NCBI RefSeq assembly: GCF_003590945.1
Contig: NZ_QYUK01000011.1
Location: 834,001 to 898,000, forward strand
Source of the DNA: Oleomonas cavernae
GTDB taxonomy: Bacteria > Pseudomonadota > Alphaproteobacteria > Zavarziniales > Zavarziniaceae
Reading direction: 5' to 3'
Length of the DNA stretch: 64,000 nucleotides
Part shown: piece by piece, positions 36,997 to 45,254 of the stretch
How the letters are laid out: every line of letters begins with the position of its first letter
How positions within the stretch are numbered: position 1 is the stretch's first letter
Translations under genes and position numbers: made by a program
The notes under the pieces: generated by a model
The model's database searches: none
Told to the model about the DNA's origin: nothing
The model's input: the letters and a program-made list of their open reading frames with translations, nothing else

Positions 36997-38217
36997 TCAG
37001 AAGAAGCCCTGCGTGGGCAATGGCGTGCCGTGCAGCTCGAAATCTCCCAAGGCACGCGCCTTGAGCGGCCCGGGATTGTGCGAGGCGAGCGTGCGGGCAT
37101 TGCGCCAGTGACGGTCGAGGTTGCGGTTCTTGCGCATGGCCGAGGCGCCGCCCACGTCGAACAGGCGGCTGGCGCTTTTGATGGTGAGATCGTCGACGAT
37201 CAGCTTGGTCTTCGCCGCGACGACCGCCGCCTGTAGGGCAAGCTCGGCATCCGGCTCGCCGTCGTCGCGGGCTTGCGCGGCCCGGTCCTGGGCCTCGGCG
37301 GCGGCAAGGACCAGTGTCTCGGCGGCGAAGGCGCTGCTCGAAATCTCGCCGATGATCTCCTGCAACAGCGGATCGTCGCAGGGGCGCAGCGTCGTCGCAT
37401 AATAGAAATGCCGGTCCTTGCGGCCCGCCAGCAGGTCGACCGCATCGGTCAGAATATTGCGCAGGATCCCGGCGACGATCGCGGTGACCAGCAATTGCGC
37501 CAGGGTGTTGTTGTAGCTGGTGCCATAGCCGATGCCGGGCGCATCGAAGATCACCTCGTCCGGCTCCACGCGCACGTTGCGCAGATGTGTCGTGCCCGAG
37601 CCGGTCAGGCGCTGCCCGGCGCCGTCCCAGTCGTCGACCAGCTCCACGCCTTCCCGGTTCACGGGCACGATCACGGACGCGAGTTCGTCGTCGGGACCGG
37701 CGGCACGGATCTGCACATGATCGGCATAAAGCGTGCCGGTGCTGTAGTATTTGGTGCCGTCCAGGCGATAGCCGTCTGCGTCGGCACGCAGCTTCGTCGT
37801 ATAAGGGCTGCCGCCCACCTTGGCACTGCCGAGCTCGGTATTGCCGAGGCCGAATAGATCTCCTCGGGCGATCAGCCGCGCCCATTTCGGCCGGTTGATC
37901 GCATCGTGCGGTCGCGCGAAACGGTCGACGAAGGTGTAGTGATTGCGCAGGGCATGGGCCACATTGGGGTCGGCCGCGGCCAGACGGATGACCACGGCGA
38001 GGAGCTCGCGCAGCGTGACGCCACCCCCGCCATCCGCCTTCGGCAGCCGCAGGGCCCCGAGCCTGGCCGTCCGGATCAGGTCCATGACCTCGTAAGGGTG
38101 GATGCGCTCCCGGTCCCGTTCGGCCGCCCCCTCGGCAATATGGGCAAGCAGCCGCTCCAGTTCCGCGGAATCGGGCGAGAGGGGGCCATCGCTTGGCGGC
38201 GCGGCAAGTTGATTCAT
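36997..38217 (-). CDS. Acyl-CoA-dehydrogenase-like flavin monooxygenase (SfnB/DszC-like)
   Basis: A 406-residue protein with the acyl-CoA dehydrogenase fold: the N-terminal helical domain, a middle beta domain with LDGTKYYSTGTLYADHVQI, and a C-terminal helical part with LFDVGGASAMRKNRNLDRHWRNARTLASHNP. That last motif is characteristic of the DszC/SfnB group, which oxidise sulfur compounds with reduced flavin rather than dehydrogenating CoA esters. It lies between the LLM monooxygenase and the SsuA-like protein in the same operon, so it likely acts on the same or a related sulfur substrate. Confidence 0.78.
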   Translation of the reverse strand: MNQLAAPPSDGPLSPDSAELERLLAHIAEGAAERDRERIHPYEVMDLIRTARLGALRLPKADGGGGVTLRELLAVVIRLAAADPNVAHALRNHYTFVDRFARPHDAINRPKWARLIARGDLFGLGNTELGSAKVGGSPYTTKLRADADGYRLDGTKYYSTGTLYADHVQIRAAGPDDELASVIVPVNREGVELVDDWDGAGQRLTGSGTTHLRNVRVEPDEVIFDAPGIGYGTSYNNTLAQLLVTAIVAGILRNILTDAVDLLAGRKDRHFYYATTLRPCDDPLLQEIIGEISSSAFAAETLVLAAAEAQDRAAQARDDGEPDAELALQAAVVAAKTKLIVDDLTIKSASRLFDVGGASAMRKNRNLDRHWRNARTLASHNPGPLKARALGDFELHGTPLPTQGFF

Positions 38218-38226
38218 GATGTCGCC

Positions 38227-39243
38227 TCAGCCCAGCCTTGCCAGGTGATCCGCGACGGTGACCTGCTCCGGCAGCACCTTGCGTGCCGTGAGCCAGTCGG
38301 CGGCCGACTGCAGATTGCTCACGAAGGCCGTGTCGTTCACCGAATGGATCAGGTACTTGCGCTTGAGGCCGGCGAGATGGTCGCGCACCTCGTCGCGGTA
38401 GCCGCCCTTGGCCTGGGCGATCAGTTCCGCCTCCCGGGTGTTCTCGCTCGCCCACTGCGCCTCGGTGGCGAGGGCGGCGTTCACCGCGCGCACGATGTCG
38501 GGATTCTCCTCGGCGAACTGGCGGCGGGTGAGCCAGGAGGTGAAGTCGATCTGGAAGTCGAGATCGCGCTCCTCCAGGAACACGTCGTGTGCCTTGTATT
38601 CGACGCGGGCGATATCCACGCCCGGGCTCCACATCGACCAGGCGTCCACCTTGCCGGCGGCGAGCGCCGGCGCCGCGTCGGGCGGGTTGAGATAGACGAA
38701 TTTCACCGTCGAGCGGTCGACGTTGAATTTCTCGAGTGCGGCCACCAGCAGGAATTCGCCGAGCCCGGAGCGGTTGACCGCCACCGACTTGCCGGCCAGG
38801 TCCTGGACCTTGTCGATGCCCGAGCCGTCCTTGGCGATGATCGCCGTGGTGCGCGGGTCGTAGATCAGGAACTGGGTGAAGACCAGCGGCGAGCCGGCGA
38901 TGATCGCGGCCAGGGCCGGGGTGGTGCTGCCGCCGAAGCTGAAATCGGCGGTGCCGCCGGTCACGGCCTGGAGGGTCGGCGCGTGGTTGGGGAACGGCCC
39001 CAGCCATTCGACCTTGATCCCCTCCTTGGCGAGGCTGCGGTCGAGTTCGCCGCGCTCCTTGGCGATCAGGCCGAAGCCGCTCAAGCCCCAAGTGAGGCGC
39101 ACCACATCCGTGTTGCGCCCGGTTGACTGCGCGGCCCGTGCGCCCTGTGACGCCGCGGTGCCCAGTGCGGCGAGCGCGCCGATGCCCAGCGATGTCTTCA
39201 GGAAGCGGCGGCGGGAATGGGGCGGCAGTGACGAGATGGTCAT
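38227..39243 (-). CDS. SsuA-like sulfonate-binding protein of an ABC transporter
   Basis: A 338-residue periplasmic solute-binding protein with a twin-arginine signal (SRRRFLKTSLGIGALAAL, then GARA). The mature part has the NMT1/SsuA-type fold (VEWLGPFPNHAPTLQAVTGGTADFSFGG, SGIDKVQDLAGKSVAVNRSG, AWSMWSPGVDIA). It would deliver an aliphatic sulfonate or related compound to the permease encoded upstream. The substrate is inferred from context only. Confidence 0.85.
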   Translation of the reverse strand: MTISSLPPHSRRRFLKTSLGIGALAALGTAASQGARAAQSTGRNTDVVRLTWGLSGFGLIAKERGELDRSLAKEGIKVEWLGPFPNHAPTLQAVTGGTADFSFGGSTTPALAAIIAGSPLVFTQFLIYDPRTTAIIAKDGSGIDKVQDLAGKSVAVNRSGLGEFLLVAALEKFNVDRSTVKFVYLNPPDAAPALAAGKVDAWSMWSPGVDIARVEYKAHDVFLEERDLDFQIDFTSWLTRRQFAEENPDIVRAVNAALATEAQWASENTREAELIAQAKGGYRDEVRDHLAGLKRKYLIHSVNDTAFVSNLQSAADWLTARKVLPEQVTVADHLARLG

Positions 39244-39270
39244 GGGACTTCCTTCGGGGGGACTTGGGGA

Positions 39271-39984
39271 TCAGTGGGCGGCGTGCGTCGGGGCGACGCC
39301 GAGTTCGGCAAGCAGTTCGGCCCGCGTCGCCGCGGGGGCGCCCGGTCGGGACGGGCGGTGTTCGGCCGCAATGGCGCCGTCGCGCATCACCAGGATACGG
39401 CCGGCCAGGGCGATGGCCTCGTCCACGTCATGGGTGACGAGCAGCACGCCCGGCCGGTGGCGTGTCACCAGCTCCTTGACCAGGCCGTGCATGCGGATGC
39501 GGGTAAGGGCGTCGAGGGCGGCGAAGGGCTCGTCGAACAGCAGCAATTCCGGCTCCTGCACGAGCGCCCGGGCCAGCGCCACACGCTGTGCCTGGCCGCC
39601 GGACAGGTTACGCGGCCAGTCGTCCAGCCGGGTGCCGAGCCCCACTTCCGCCAGCGCCGCCTCGGCCCGTTCGCGGGCGCCCCGGGGCGGCAGGCCCAGG
39701 GCCACATTGGCCCACAGCGGCTCCCACGGCAGCAGGCGATGCTCCTGGAACACCACGGCGGGCCGCTTGGGTGCCGAGATATGGCCGCCCTGGATCTCGT
39801 CGAGGCCGGCCAGGGCGCGCAGCAGGGTGGTCTTGCCGCAGCCGCTTTCGCCCAGCAGCGCCACGAATTCCCCCCGCTCGATGCGCAGGTCCAGGCCTTC
39901 GATCACCCGCCGCCCGCCGTAGGACCGCACCAGCCCGTGCACGCTCACCACGCTCTCGCGCGGGGACTGGAACGGGGCGTTCAT
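39271..39984 (-). CDS. SsuB-like ABC transporter ATP-binding protein
   Basis: A 237-residue ATPase with Walker A GESGCGKT at 45-52, a Q-loop near VVFQEHRLL, the signature [15 protein letters not shown] and Walker [13 protein letters not shown]. It belongs to the nitrate/sulfonate/taurine subgroup and energises the neighbouring permease. The ATG at 39984 overlaps the permease stop by four bases; a longer frame upstream belongs to the permease gene in another phase. Confidence 0.9.
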   Translation of the reverse strand: MNAPFQSPRESVVSVHGLVRSYGGRRVIEGLDLRIERGEFVALLGESGCGKTTLLRALAGLDEIQGGHISAPKRPAVVFQEHRLLPWEPLWANVALGLPPRGARERAEAALAEVGLGTRLDDWPRNLSGGQAQRVALARALVQEPELLLFDEPFAALDALTRIRMHGLVKELVTRHRPGVLLVTHDVDEAIALAGRILVMRDGAIAAEHRPSRPGAPAATRAELLAELGVAPTHAAH

Positions 39985-40844
39985 CGGGCACCCTTGGGCG
40001 CGTAGTTGGGATGCCAGGCGAGAAGCCGGCGTTCCAGAAGACGGGCGATCGAGTCGGCAAGGACCCCGATCAGGGCGTAGATGGTGATGGTAAGGATGAT
40101 GACGTCGGTGCGCAGGAACTCGCGGGCGTCCATGGCGAGGAAGCCGATGCCTGAATCGGCGCCGATCGTCTCGGCGACCACCAGGGCCAGCCAGGCGGTG
40201 GCGAGCGAATAGCGCACGCCGGTCAGGACCGAGGGCAGGGCGCCGGGCAGGATCACGCGGCGGATCGTCCGCCACGGGCCCAGCCCCTGGACCCTGGCCA
40301 GTTCCAGCAGCTTGGGGTCGATCTGCCGGATGCCCAGCGTGGTGTTGATGTAGATGGGAAAGGCGACGCCCAGCGCCACGAGGAAGACCTTCGCCCCTTC
40401 GCCCACGCCGAACCAGACGATGACCAGCGGCAGCAAGGCGAGGAAGGGAATGGCGCGCACCATCTGGACGCTGCGGTCGACCAGGGCCTCGGCCAGGCGC
40501 GAGAAGCCCACCAGCGTGCCCAAGGCAAAGCCGATGCCCCCGCCGACGGCAAAACCCGTGGCGGCGCGCAGCAGGCTGATGCCCAGGTCGTGAAGGAGGG
40601 TGCCAGCGACGGTAAGCCTGATCCCGGTCCAGGCCACCGTGCTGGGGGCCGGCATCACATGGGGCGGTATCCAGCCCGACCGGGCGAGAACCTCCCAAAC
40701 CGCGACCGCCAGGGCGGGGGCCAGCCACGACAGGACCAGAAACCGGCGTTGCCCCGCGGCGAAACCCTTGACCGCCCGGGGCCTTGGGGCAGGAGCGGCG
40801 CGGGTGCCCGTCACCGGAAAGGCCAGACGGTCGACATCGGTCAC
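39981..40844 (-). CDS. SsuC-like ABC transporter permease
   Basis: A 287-residue inner-membrane permease with about six hydrophobic segments and the EAA-like loop ELARVQGLGPWRTIRRVILPGALPSVLTG. With the ATPase and binding protein it forms a sulfonate-type importer. A GTG at 40844 is the likely start, preceded by AAGGGG at a normal distance. It is the first gene of the minus-strand cassette; a clear promoter is at 40903-40931. Confidence 0.88.
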   Translation of the reverse strand: MTDVDRLAFPVTGTRAAPAPRPRAVKGFAAGQRRFLVLSWLAPALAVAVWEVLARSGWIPPHVMPAPSTVAWTGIRLTVAGTLLHDLGISLLRAATGFAVGGGIGFALGTLVGFSRLAEALVDRSVQMVRAIPFLALLPLVIVWFGVGEGAKVFLVALGVAFPIYINTTLGIRQIDPKLLELARVQGLGPWRTIRRVILPGALPSVLTGVRYSLATAWLALVVAETIGADSGIGFLAMDAREFLRTDVIILTITIYALIGVLADSIARLLERRLLAWHPNYAPKGAR

Positions 40845-40877
40845 GAGAACACCCCTTTTACGCTGTACATTTTAATT

Positions 40878-40896
40878 ACACATTGATAATATGTGT
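40878..40896. promoter_or_regulatory. Inverted repeat near the cassette start point, putative operator
   Basis: Six-base arms ACACAT (40878-40883) and ATGTGT (40891-40896) with a seven-base spacer lie just downstream of the -10 element, about where transcription should start. A regulator bound here could repress the sulfur cassette. No regulator gene is visible in the cassette itself. Confidence 0.45.
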
Positions 40897-40902
40897 TAAA
40901 TA

Positions 40903-40931
40903 ATGATAAACAGTCGTATTTTGTCCGTCAA
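40903..40931 (-). promoter_or_regulatory. Sigma70-type promoter of the sulfur cassette
   Basis: Reading the minus strand: TTGACG at 40931-40926, 17 bases, then TATCAT at 40908-40903. This is close to the sigma70 consensus with ideal spacing and sits 59 bases before the ssuC-like GTG, inside an AT-rich stretch. Confidence 0.7.
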
Positions 40932-41026
40932 TAAATTCAGTCGAGATGTTTCGGTAAATAGGCCTTCGCCCGACGAGACCGTTACCGCGCCTGACCAAGG
41001 TCGAGCTGTCGGTCTGGTCTCCCAAC

Positions 41027-41107
41027 CGTCATTCCGGCGAAGGCCGGAATCCATCGGGACGATTGCGTGCTGGCCCAGGATGGATTCCGGCCTTCGCCGG
41101 AATGACG
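41027..41107. repeat. Inverted repeat, palindromic family B
   Basis: Perfect 29-base arms (41027-41055 and 41079-41107), containing GTCATTCCGGCGAAGGCCGG, with a 23-base spacer. Each arm also has its own internal dyad (CCGGCGAAGGCCGG). It separates the sulfur cassette from the PrsW-like gene. Confidence 0.85.
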
Positions 41108-41152
41108 ACCTGAACGATGTGGCTTAAGTACAGGGGCAGCGGGCAGCCCGCT

Positions 41153-41944
41153 TCAATCGATCTTGTAGGGCGAGGTCGAGCGCGGCGCCGGTTCCAGTTC
41201 GACCGGCGGGGTGGGGGACTGGGCCAGGGTGGCGGCCGCCTGGGCGCTGAGCAGCACCTGTTGTTCCCGGCGCAGGCGCCGTTGCAGGCGCAGGGCCCAG
41301 ACCACCTCGACGATCAGCACGATCAGGCCCAGGCCGATCCAGCCGGCCTCCTCGGTCAGGGCGGCGCCGAGCAGGCCGAAATCGTAGAGGCCATGCAGGG
41401 CCATTGGGACCAGGAAAGCGGCCCACAGCATCGCACCGGCGCGTTCAGGCTCGAAGCGGGCACGGGCGACATAGAAGCCCATGATGGCGCCCAGCACGGC
41501 ATGGCCGGGCACGGCGGTGAAGGCGCGCAGCACGGCGATGCCGATCCAGCCTTCGCCGCCGCCCACGACATAGAGCAGGTTTTCCAGGGTCGCGAAGCCC
41601 AGGGATGCGGTCACGCCATAGACCAGGCCATCCATCGGCTCGTCGAAGGCCTTGTGCCGGCGGCAATAGAGCAGCAGCACCGCCAGCTTGAAGGCTTCCT
41701 CCGGGATCGCGGCGAGCAGGAAGGCCTGGACCCCGGCGAGGGCGAGCGGCTGGCCGATGCGCGGCTCCAGCGCCGCCCCCAGGGGCAAAGCGACGACCAG
41801 CACCGGGATGACGATCAGCACGCCCAGGAAGAAGGTGCCCAGGATGGCCCGGGTCGGCTCGGGGAAGCGGTCGCTCTTGACGAAATAGCGCAGGATCAGC
41901 AGCGACGGCACCACCGCGGCGGCAATCATCAGGACCGGACCCAT
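41153..41944 (-). CDS. PrsW-family intramembrane metalloprotease
   Basis: A 263-residue polytopic protein with the CAAX-protease-like motifs of the PrsW family: AAIPEEAFKLAVLL (Glu-Glu), FDEPMDGLVYGVTASLGFATLENLLY, PGHAVLGAIMGFY and MALHGLYDFGLL, which supply the glutamates and histidines of the metal site. PrsW proteins cut membrane-bound regulators such as anti-sigma factors; no anti-sigma gene is nearby, so the substrate is unknown. The C-terminal 45 residues form a soluble tail. It is upstream of nothing on its strand except the repeat. Confidence 0.85.
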   Translation of the reverse strand: MGPVLMIAAAVVPSLLILRYFVKSDRFPEPTRAILGTFFLGVLIVIPVLVVALPLGAALEPRIGQPLALAGVQAFLLAAIPEEAFKLAVLLLYCRRHKAFDEPMDGLVYGVTASLGFATLENLLYVVGGGEGWIGIAVLRAFTAVPGHAVLGAIMGFYVARARFEPERAGAMLWAAFLVPMALHGLYDFGLLGAALTEEAGWIGLGLIVLIVEVVWALRLQRRLRREQQVLLSAQAAATLAQSPTPPVELEPAPRSTSPYKID

Positions 41945-41981
41945 CGTTTCCCCCGTGCCGTGCAGCGCCCCCCGGCGCGGC

Positions 41982-43151
41982 CTATCTCACCGTCAAGTCG
42001 ATCAGCTTGATGCGACGGCCTTCCGCCGCCAGGGCCACCCGGCCGTGCTTCAGGGCCAGGGCCGCATCGCCGAAGATCTGCCGCCGCCAGCCGTGGAGCG
42101 CCGGTACGTCGGCCTCGTCGCTGCCGGCGATCTGTTCGAGATCGGCGGTGTTGGCGACCAGTTTCTGGGCGACGCCGTGATCCTCGCACTGCAGCTTGAG
42201 CATGACCTTCAGCAGTTCAACCAGCGGGCCGACGCCGCGCGGGGCCTCGGTCACCTGCTCGGCCACCGGCAGCAGGTCCTCGGGGCAATTGAGGCCGCGC
42301 AGCACGGCTTCCAGCAGGGAGGGGCCCAGCTTGCCGTCGGCAAAGCCCTTGGGCACGCCGCGCGACTGCTTCATGTCGTCGATCGAGGCCGGCGGGTGGG
42401 CGGCGACCTCCAGCAGGGCGTCGTCCTTCAGCAGGCGGCCGCGCGGCAGGTCGCGGGCGCGGGCCTCGGTCTCGCGCCAGGCGGCGATTTCGCGCAGCAC
42501 ACCTAAGAAGCGGCGGTTGGTGGTGCGGGTCTTGATGCGCTGGTAGGCCTCGTCGGGCTCGATGATGTAGGTGGCGGGGTCCATCAGGATCGCCATCTCC
42601 TCGTCCAGCCAGTCGATGCGGCCGGATTTCTCCAGCTCGGCATAGAGCGTGTCATAGACCTTGCGCAGGAAGGTCACATCGCCGATGGCGTATTGGAGTT
42701 GCCGGTCGGTCAGCGGGCGGCGGCTCCAGTCGGTGAAGCGCGAGGATTTGTCCAGGCCGGCGCGGGCGATCTTGGCCACCAGCGTCTCGTAGGAGACCGA
42801 GTCGCCATAGCCGCAGACCATGGCCGCCACCTGGGTGTCGAACAGCGGCTCGGGAATGCGGCCCGACAGCTTCAGGAAGATTTCGATATCCTGGCGGGCG
42901 GCATGGAAAACCTTCAGGACGTTGTGATCGGCCATCAGGTCGAACAGGGGACTCAAGTCGATCAGCGGGGCGAGGGGGTCGATGATGGCCGCTTCGTTGG
43001 GCCCGGCGACCTGCACCAGGCACAGCTTCGGCCAATAGGAGTTGTCGCGCAAAAACTCAGTATCGACAGTGACATAATCGGCTTCTCTGAGACGTTCGAC
43101 GAGGGCCGTCAGGCCGGCCGTGTCGGTAATGTGGAGAAAGCCCTTTGACAT
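41982..43151 (-). CDS. rnd: Ribonuclease D
   Basis: A 389-residue 3'-5' exoribonuclease that trims tRNA precursors. The DEDD exonuclease acidic residues are in VTVDTEFLRD, FHAARQDIEIF and YAIGDVTFLRKVYD; a helical HRDC domain follows from about residue 210 (RTTNRRFLGVLREIAAWRE). The ATG at 43151 was chosen because MSKGFLHITDT fits the family start; an in-frame codon 24 bases earlier is possible. In many alphaproteobacteria rnd neighbours aspS; here a 2.6-kb accessory segment lies between them. Confidence 0.95.
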   Translation of the reverse strand: MSKGFLHITDTAGLTALVERLREADYVTVDTEFLRDNSYWPKLCLVQVAGPNEAAIIDPLAPLIDLSPLFDLMADHNVLKVFHAARQDIEIFLKLSGRIPEPLFDTQVAAMVCGYGDSVSYETLVAKIARAGLDKSSRFTDWSRRPLTDRQLQYAIGDVTFLRKVYDTLYAELEKSGRIDWLDEEMAILMDPATYIIEPDEAYQRIKTRTTNRRFLGVLREIAAWRETEARARDLPRGRLLKDDALLEVAAHPPASIDDMKQSRGVPKGFADGKLGPSLLEAVLRGLNCPEDLLPVAEQVTEAPRGVGPLVELLKVMLKLQCEDHGVAQKLVANTADLEQIAGSDEADVPALHGWRRQIFGDAALALKHGRVALAAEGRRIKLIDLTVR

Positions 43152-43202
43152 TGTTAAAACCACTCGTCCTTTCAAAGCGTTACGCTGATATCCTCAAGTG
43201 CT

Positions 43203-44318
43203 TCACGATTTCCAGCGCAGGGTCTTTTCCTTGACCGGGTTCTGGAACGCCCGCCCTTCGGCGCGCGCGCGGGCGAATTCCTTCTTGAGCAGATAGTACC
43301 ATTTGGCCTGGGTGTCGCCGTCGTCGAGCAGCATCAGCGAGGGGCCGTGGGCGAGGCCTGCCTGCTGCATCTCGACGATGGCCTTGTCCTGGGCGAGGAA
43401 GGTGCGCGCGAAATGGCGCAGCACCGGGCGCAGCAGGGTGATCCAGGGCATGGTCCAGTACATCACCTGCGTGACTTCGCAGCCCTTGTCCTTGCCCAGC
43501 GGCGTGATCGCGGTCAGCCCGGCGAAGCGATGGCGGCCGGCGGTGATTTCCTCGGTGCGCACGGCGGGCAGGCGGAAGGCGATCTCGGTCGCCGGCGCCC
43601 CGCCCAGCAGTTTGTAGGCGAAGGAATTCTTCGACGGGGCGTGGCGCACCATGGTGAAGCCCAGGTCCGAGGGGGCGAACCTCTTCGCCTTCTCGTGCAT
43701 CGAGGCTTTGGTCCGCCACCACCAGGAACGGTGGACGAAAGGCCCATGGGCCGGGTCCATCAGGCCCACCACCGCGTCATCCAGGGGGCAGGGGAAGTGC
43801 ATGCGCTCGATATGGGACGGGCGGCTGTCGGCGGCGAAGCCCGGCACGCTCGGCACCGGGGTGGTGGCGGCCTGGGCCGCTTCGCCGATGAAAATCCACA
43901 CCAGCCCATGCTGTTCGGCGATCGGGTAGCGCCGGACCTTGATCCGGTCGACCTTGATCGCCTGGTCGGCGACCAGGGAGGGAATCGCGGTGCAGGTGCC
44001 GGTGCCGTCGAAGCGCCAGCCGTGATAGCAGCACTCGACTTGGCGGCCGTCGAAGCGGCCGCAGGACAGCGGGATGCCGCGATGGGGGCAGATATCGCGC
44101 AGGGCAAAGGCCTGGCCGTCGTCGCCGCGGGCGAGCAGGACCGGCTCGCCCAGGATGGACTTGGCCAGCATCTTGCCCGGCTTCAACTGCCTGGACGGCA
44201 GGGCCAGATACCAGAGGTCGCGCAGCCATTCCGGCGCGTCGATGCCACGCGCCGGGCGCAGTTCGCCGGGGGCATTGTTCGGGGCATTGGCGGTGGAGGC
44301 TATCTGCAAGTCGTTCAT
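43203..44318 (-). CDS. Rieske non-heme iron oxygenase, alpha subunit type
   Basis: A 371-residue oxygenase. The Rieske cluster ligands are Cys77 and His79 (CPHRG) and Cys96 and His99 (CCYHGW). The catalytic domain has the DPAHGPFVHRSWW segment, whose two histidines bind the mononuclear iron. It resembles VanA/Pao-like single-component-type oxygenases (O-demethylases, pheophorbide-like enzymes); substrate unknown. No reductase or ferredoxin gene is adjacent, so electrons must come from elsewhere. It stands alone between rnd and a toxin-antitoxin pair, both on the same strand. Confidence 0.85.
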   Translation of the reverse strand: MNDLQIASTANAPNNAPGELRPARGIDAPEWLRDLWYLALPSRQLKPGKMLAKSILGEPVLLARGDDGQAFALRDICPHRGIPLSCGRFDGRQVECCYHGWRFDGTGTCTAIPSLVADQAIKVDRIKVRRYPIAEQHGLVWIFIGEAAQAATTPVPSVPGFAADSRPSHIERMHFPCPLDDAVVGLMDPAHGPFVHRSWWWRTKASMHEKAKRFAPSDLGFTMVRHAPSKNSFAYKLLGGAPATEIAFRLPAVRTEEITAGRHRFAGLTAITPLGKDKGCEVTQVMYWTMPWITLLRPVLRHFARTFLAQDKAIVEMQQAGLAHGPSLMLLDDGDTQAKWYYLLKKEFARARAEGRAFQNPVKEKTLRWKS

Positions 44319-44385
44319 CTTCTGCTTGTTAGCAAATTTCCACGCCGATTGCGCCGGTCTGATGATGCGTCAGTTTGTGTTTCGG

Positions 44386-44829
44386 TCACGGGCCGGGCGG
44401 CGGCAGTGTCTTCAAGGGATTGGCCAGCCGCACGCCAAGGGGGGCAAAGTGCCGCTCGTTGGCCGTGAGGACGGTGAAGCCGCGCACGGCGGCGGTGGCC
44501 GCGATCGCGATGTCCTCGAAGCCGGGATCATGCGCCCGCGCCCGGTCGATGACGGCGCCCGCCTCTCGCGCTTCCTCGATCCCGAACGGCAGGATGCGCC
44601 CGGCATAGAAGTGCTCGACGGCGGAAAGCCAATGGCGCAGGTGCCTTGCCTTGGCCGTGGCGCCGATTCGCGCGGCACGGGCAATGCCGGCCTCGATCTC
44701 GGCGACGGTCACGGTCGAGATGAAGAGCTGCGCCGAATGTGCCTGGACCCAGGCGGCGAAGGCATCCGCGCCGACCGCGCGCTTGGCCGCCGCGTCGGCC
44801 GACACGATGTTGGTGTCGAGCAGATACAA
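44386..44829 (-). CDS. PIN-domain toxin (VapC family)
   Basis: A 147-residue VapC-like RNase. Acidic active-site positions are Asp5 (LLDTN), Glu44 (VAEIEAG) and Asp106 (GFEDIAIA), followed by VLTANERHF, the usual PIN ending. The best start is the TTG at 44829, three bases after the antitoxin stop; a CTG six bases earlier, overlapping the antitoxin end, is the alternative. A non-ATG start is common for coupled toxins and lowers expression. It probably forms an operon with the Phd-type gene. Confidence 0.85.
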   Translation of the reverse strand: MYLLDTNIVSADAAAKRAVGADAFAAWVQAHSAQLFISTVTVAEIEAGIARAARIGATAKARHLRHWLSAVEHFYAGRILPFGIEEAREAGAVIDRARAHDPGFEDIAIAATAAVRGFTVLTANERHFAPLGVRLANPLKTLPPPGP

Positions 44830-44831
44830 GG

Positions 44832-45083
44832 TCAGCGGCCGGCGCCGGGAAGGGCGCGGGCAGGCTTGCGGGCCCGCTCGGGGATGTCGCCCGGCTCTCC
44901 CGGGAAAGCGAGCAGCAGGTCGGCGAAGCTGGGCACCGCCGAGATCCGCTGCCATTCCTCGAAAGAGATAAGCACGGCTTCCTTCCGGCCGTGGCGGGTG
45001 ATGACGGTCGGCTCGCCCGCGACGGCCCGGTCGACCACGGCCGACAGCGTCGCCTTCGCGTCCTTCAGGGGGAGATCTTTCAT
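44832..45083 (-). CDS. Phd/YefM-type antitoxin
   Basis: An 83-residue protein with the Phd/YefM N-terminal DNA-binding core: MKDLPLKDAKATLSAVVDRAVAGEPTVITRHGRKEAVLISFEEW. The C-terminal part is Pro- and Arg-rich and should wrap the toxin. The ATG at 45083 was preferred because a perfect 22-base operator lies just upstream; an in-frame ATG at 45116 would begin inside that operator. Family assignment is good. Confidence 0.85.
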   Translation of the reverse strand: MKDLPLKDAKATLSAVVDRAVAGEPTVITRHGRKEAVLISFEEWQRISAVPSFADLLLAFPGEPGDIPERARKPARALPGAGR

Positions 45084-45096
45084 CGGCGGTTTCCAA

Positions 45097-45118
45097 ATAT
45101 GACTATCGGTAGTCATAT
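45097..45118. promoter_or_regulatory. Perfect 22-bp palindrome, putative Phd-type operator
   Basis: Exact nine-base arms ATATGACTA (45097-45105) and TAGTCATAT (45110-45118) with a four-base centre, directly upstream of the Phd-like start at 45083. Symmetry and position match Phd/YefM autoregulation sites. Confidence 0.75.
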
Positions 45119-45185
45119 CGCCGATGGGTGAGGCCAGTCAACCGGCGCTGCGGGATTGGTGTATGATCGGGCCGCCTTCCAGTAG

Positions 45186-45254
45186 TTCGGTATCGAGCCC
45201 TCTGAATTGCTGGCGCTGGCGCGCAAGCGGATGAAAGAGATCGAGAATGGCTGA
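45186..45254 (+). pseudogene. Possible remnant of a RelE/HigB (Gp49)-type toxin gene
   Basis: About 20 codons ending IEPSELLALARKRMKEIENG and TGA resemble the C-terminus of Gp49/HigB-type toxins. An in-frame TAG at 45183-45185 closes the frame upstream and no longer version can be read. The fragment stop overlaps the next ATG (ATGGCTGA), as such toxins often overlap their antitoxins. The match is short, so this is tentative. Confidence 0.35.

Larger units (their letters stand above)
40845..41152. other. Intergenic region between the sulfur cassette and the PrsW-like gene
   Basis: This 308-base gap holds no gene that I can support. Its left part (40860-40960) is strikingly AT-rich for this genome and contains the promoter and inverted repeat of the sulfur cassette; its right part (41027-41107) is a palindromic repeat of family B. 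The stretch 40961-41026 shows nothing recognisable. Confidence 0.7.

Noticed and set aside
35894-39091. A 1065-codon minus-strand frame
   Set aside because: Only its last 359 codons form a real protein (the LLM monooxygenase). The rest is an out-of-phase shadow of the SfnB/DszC-like and SsuA-like genes.
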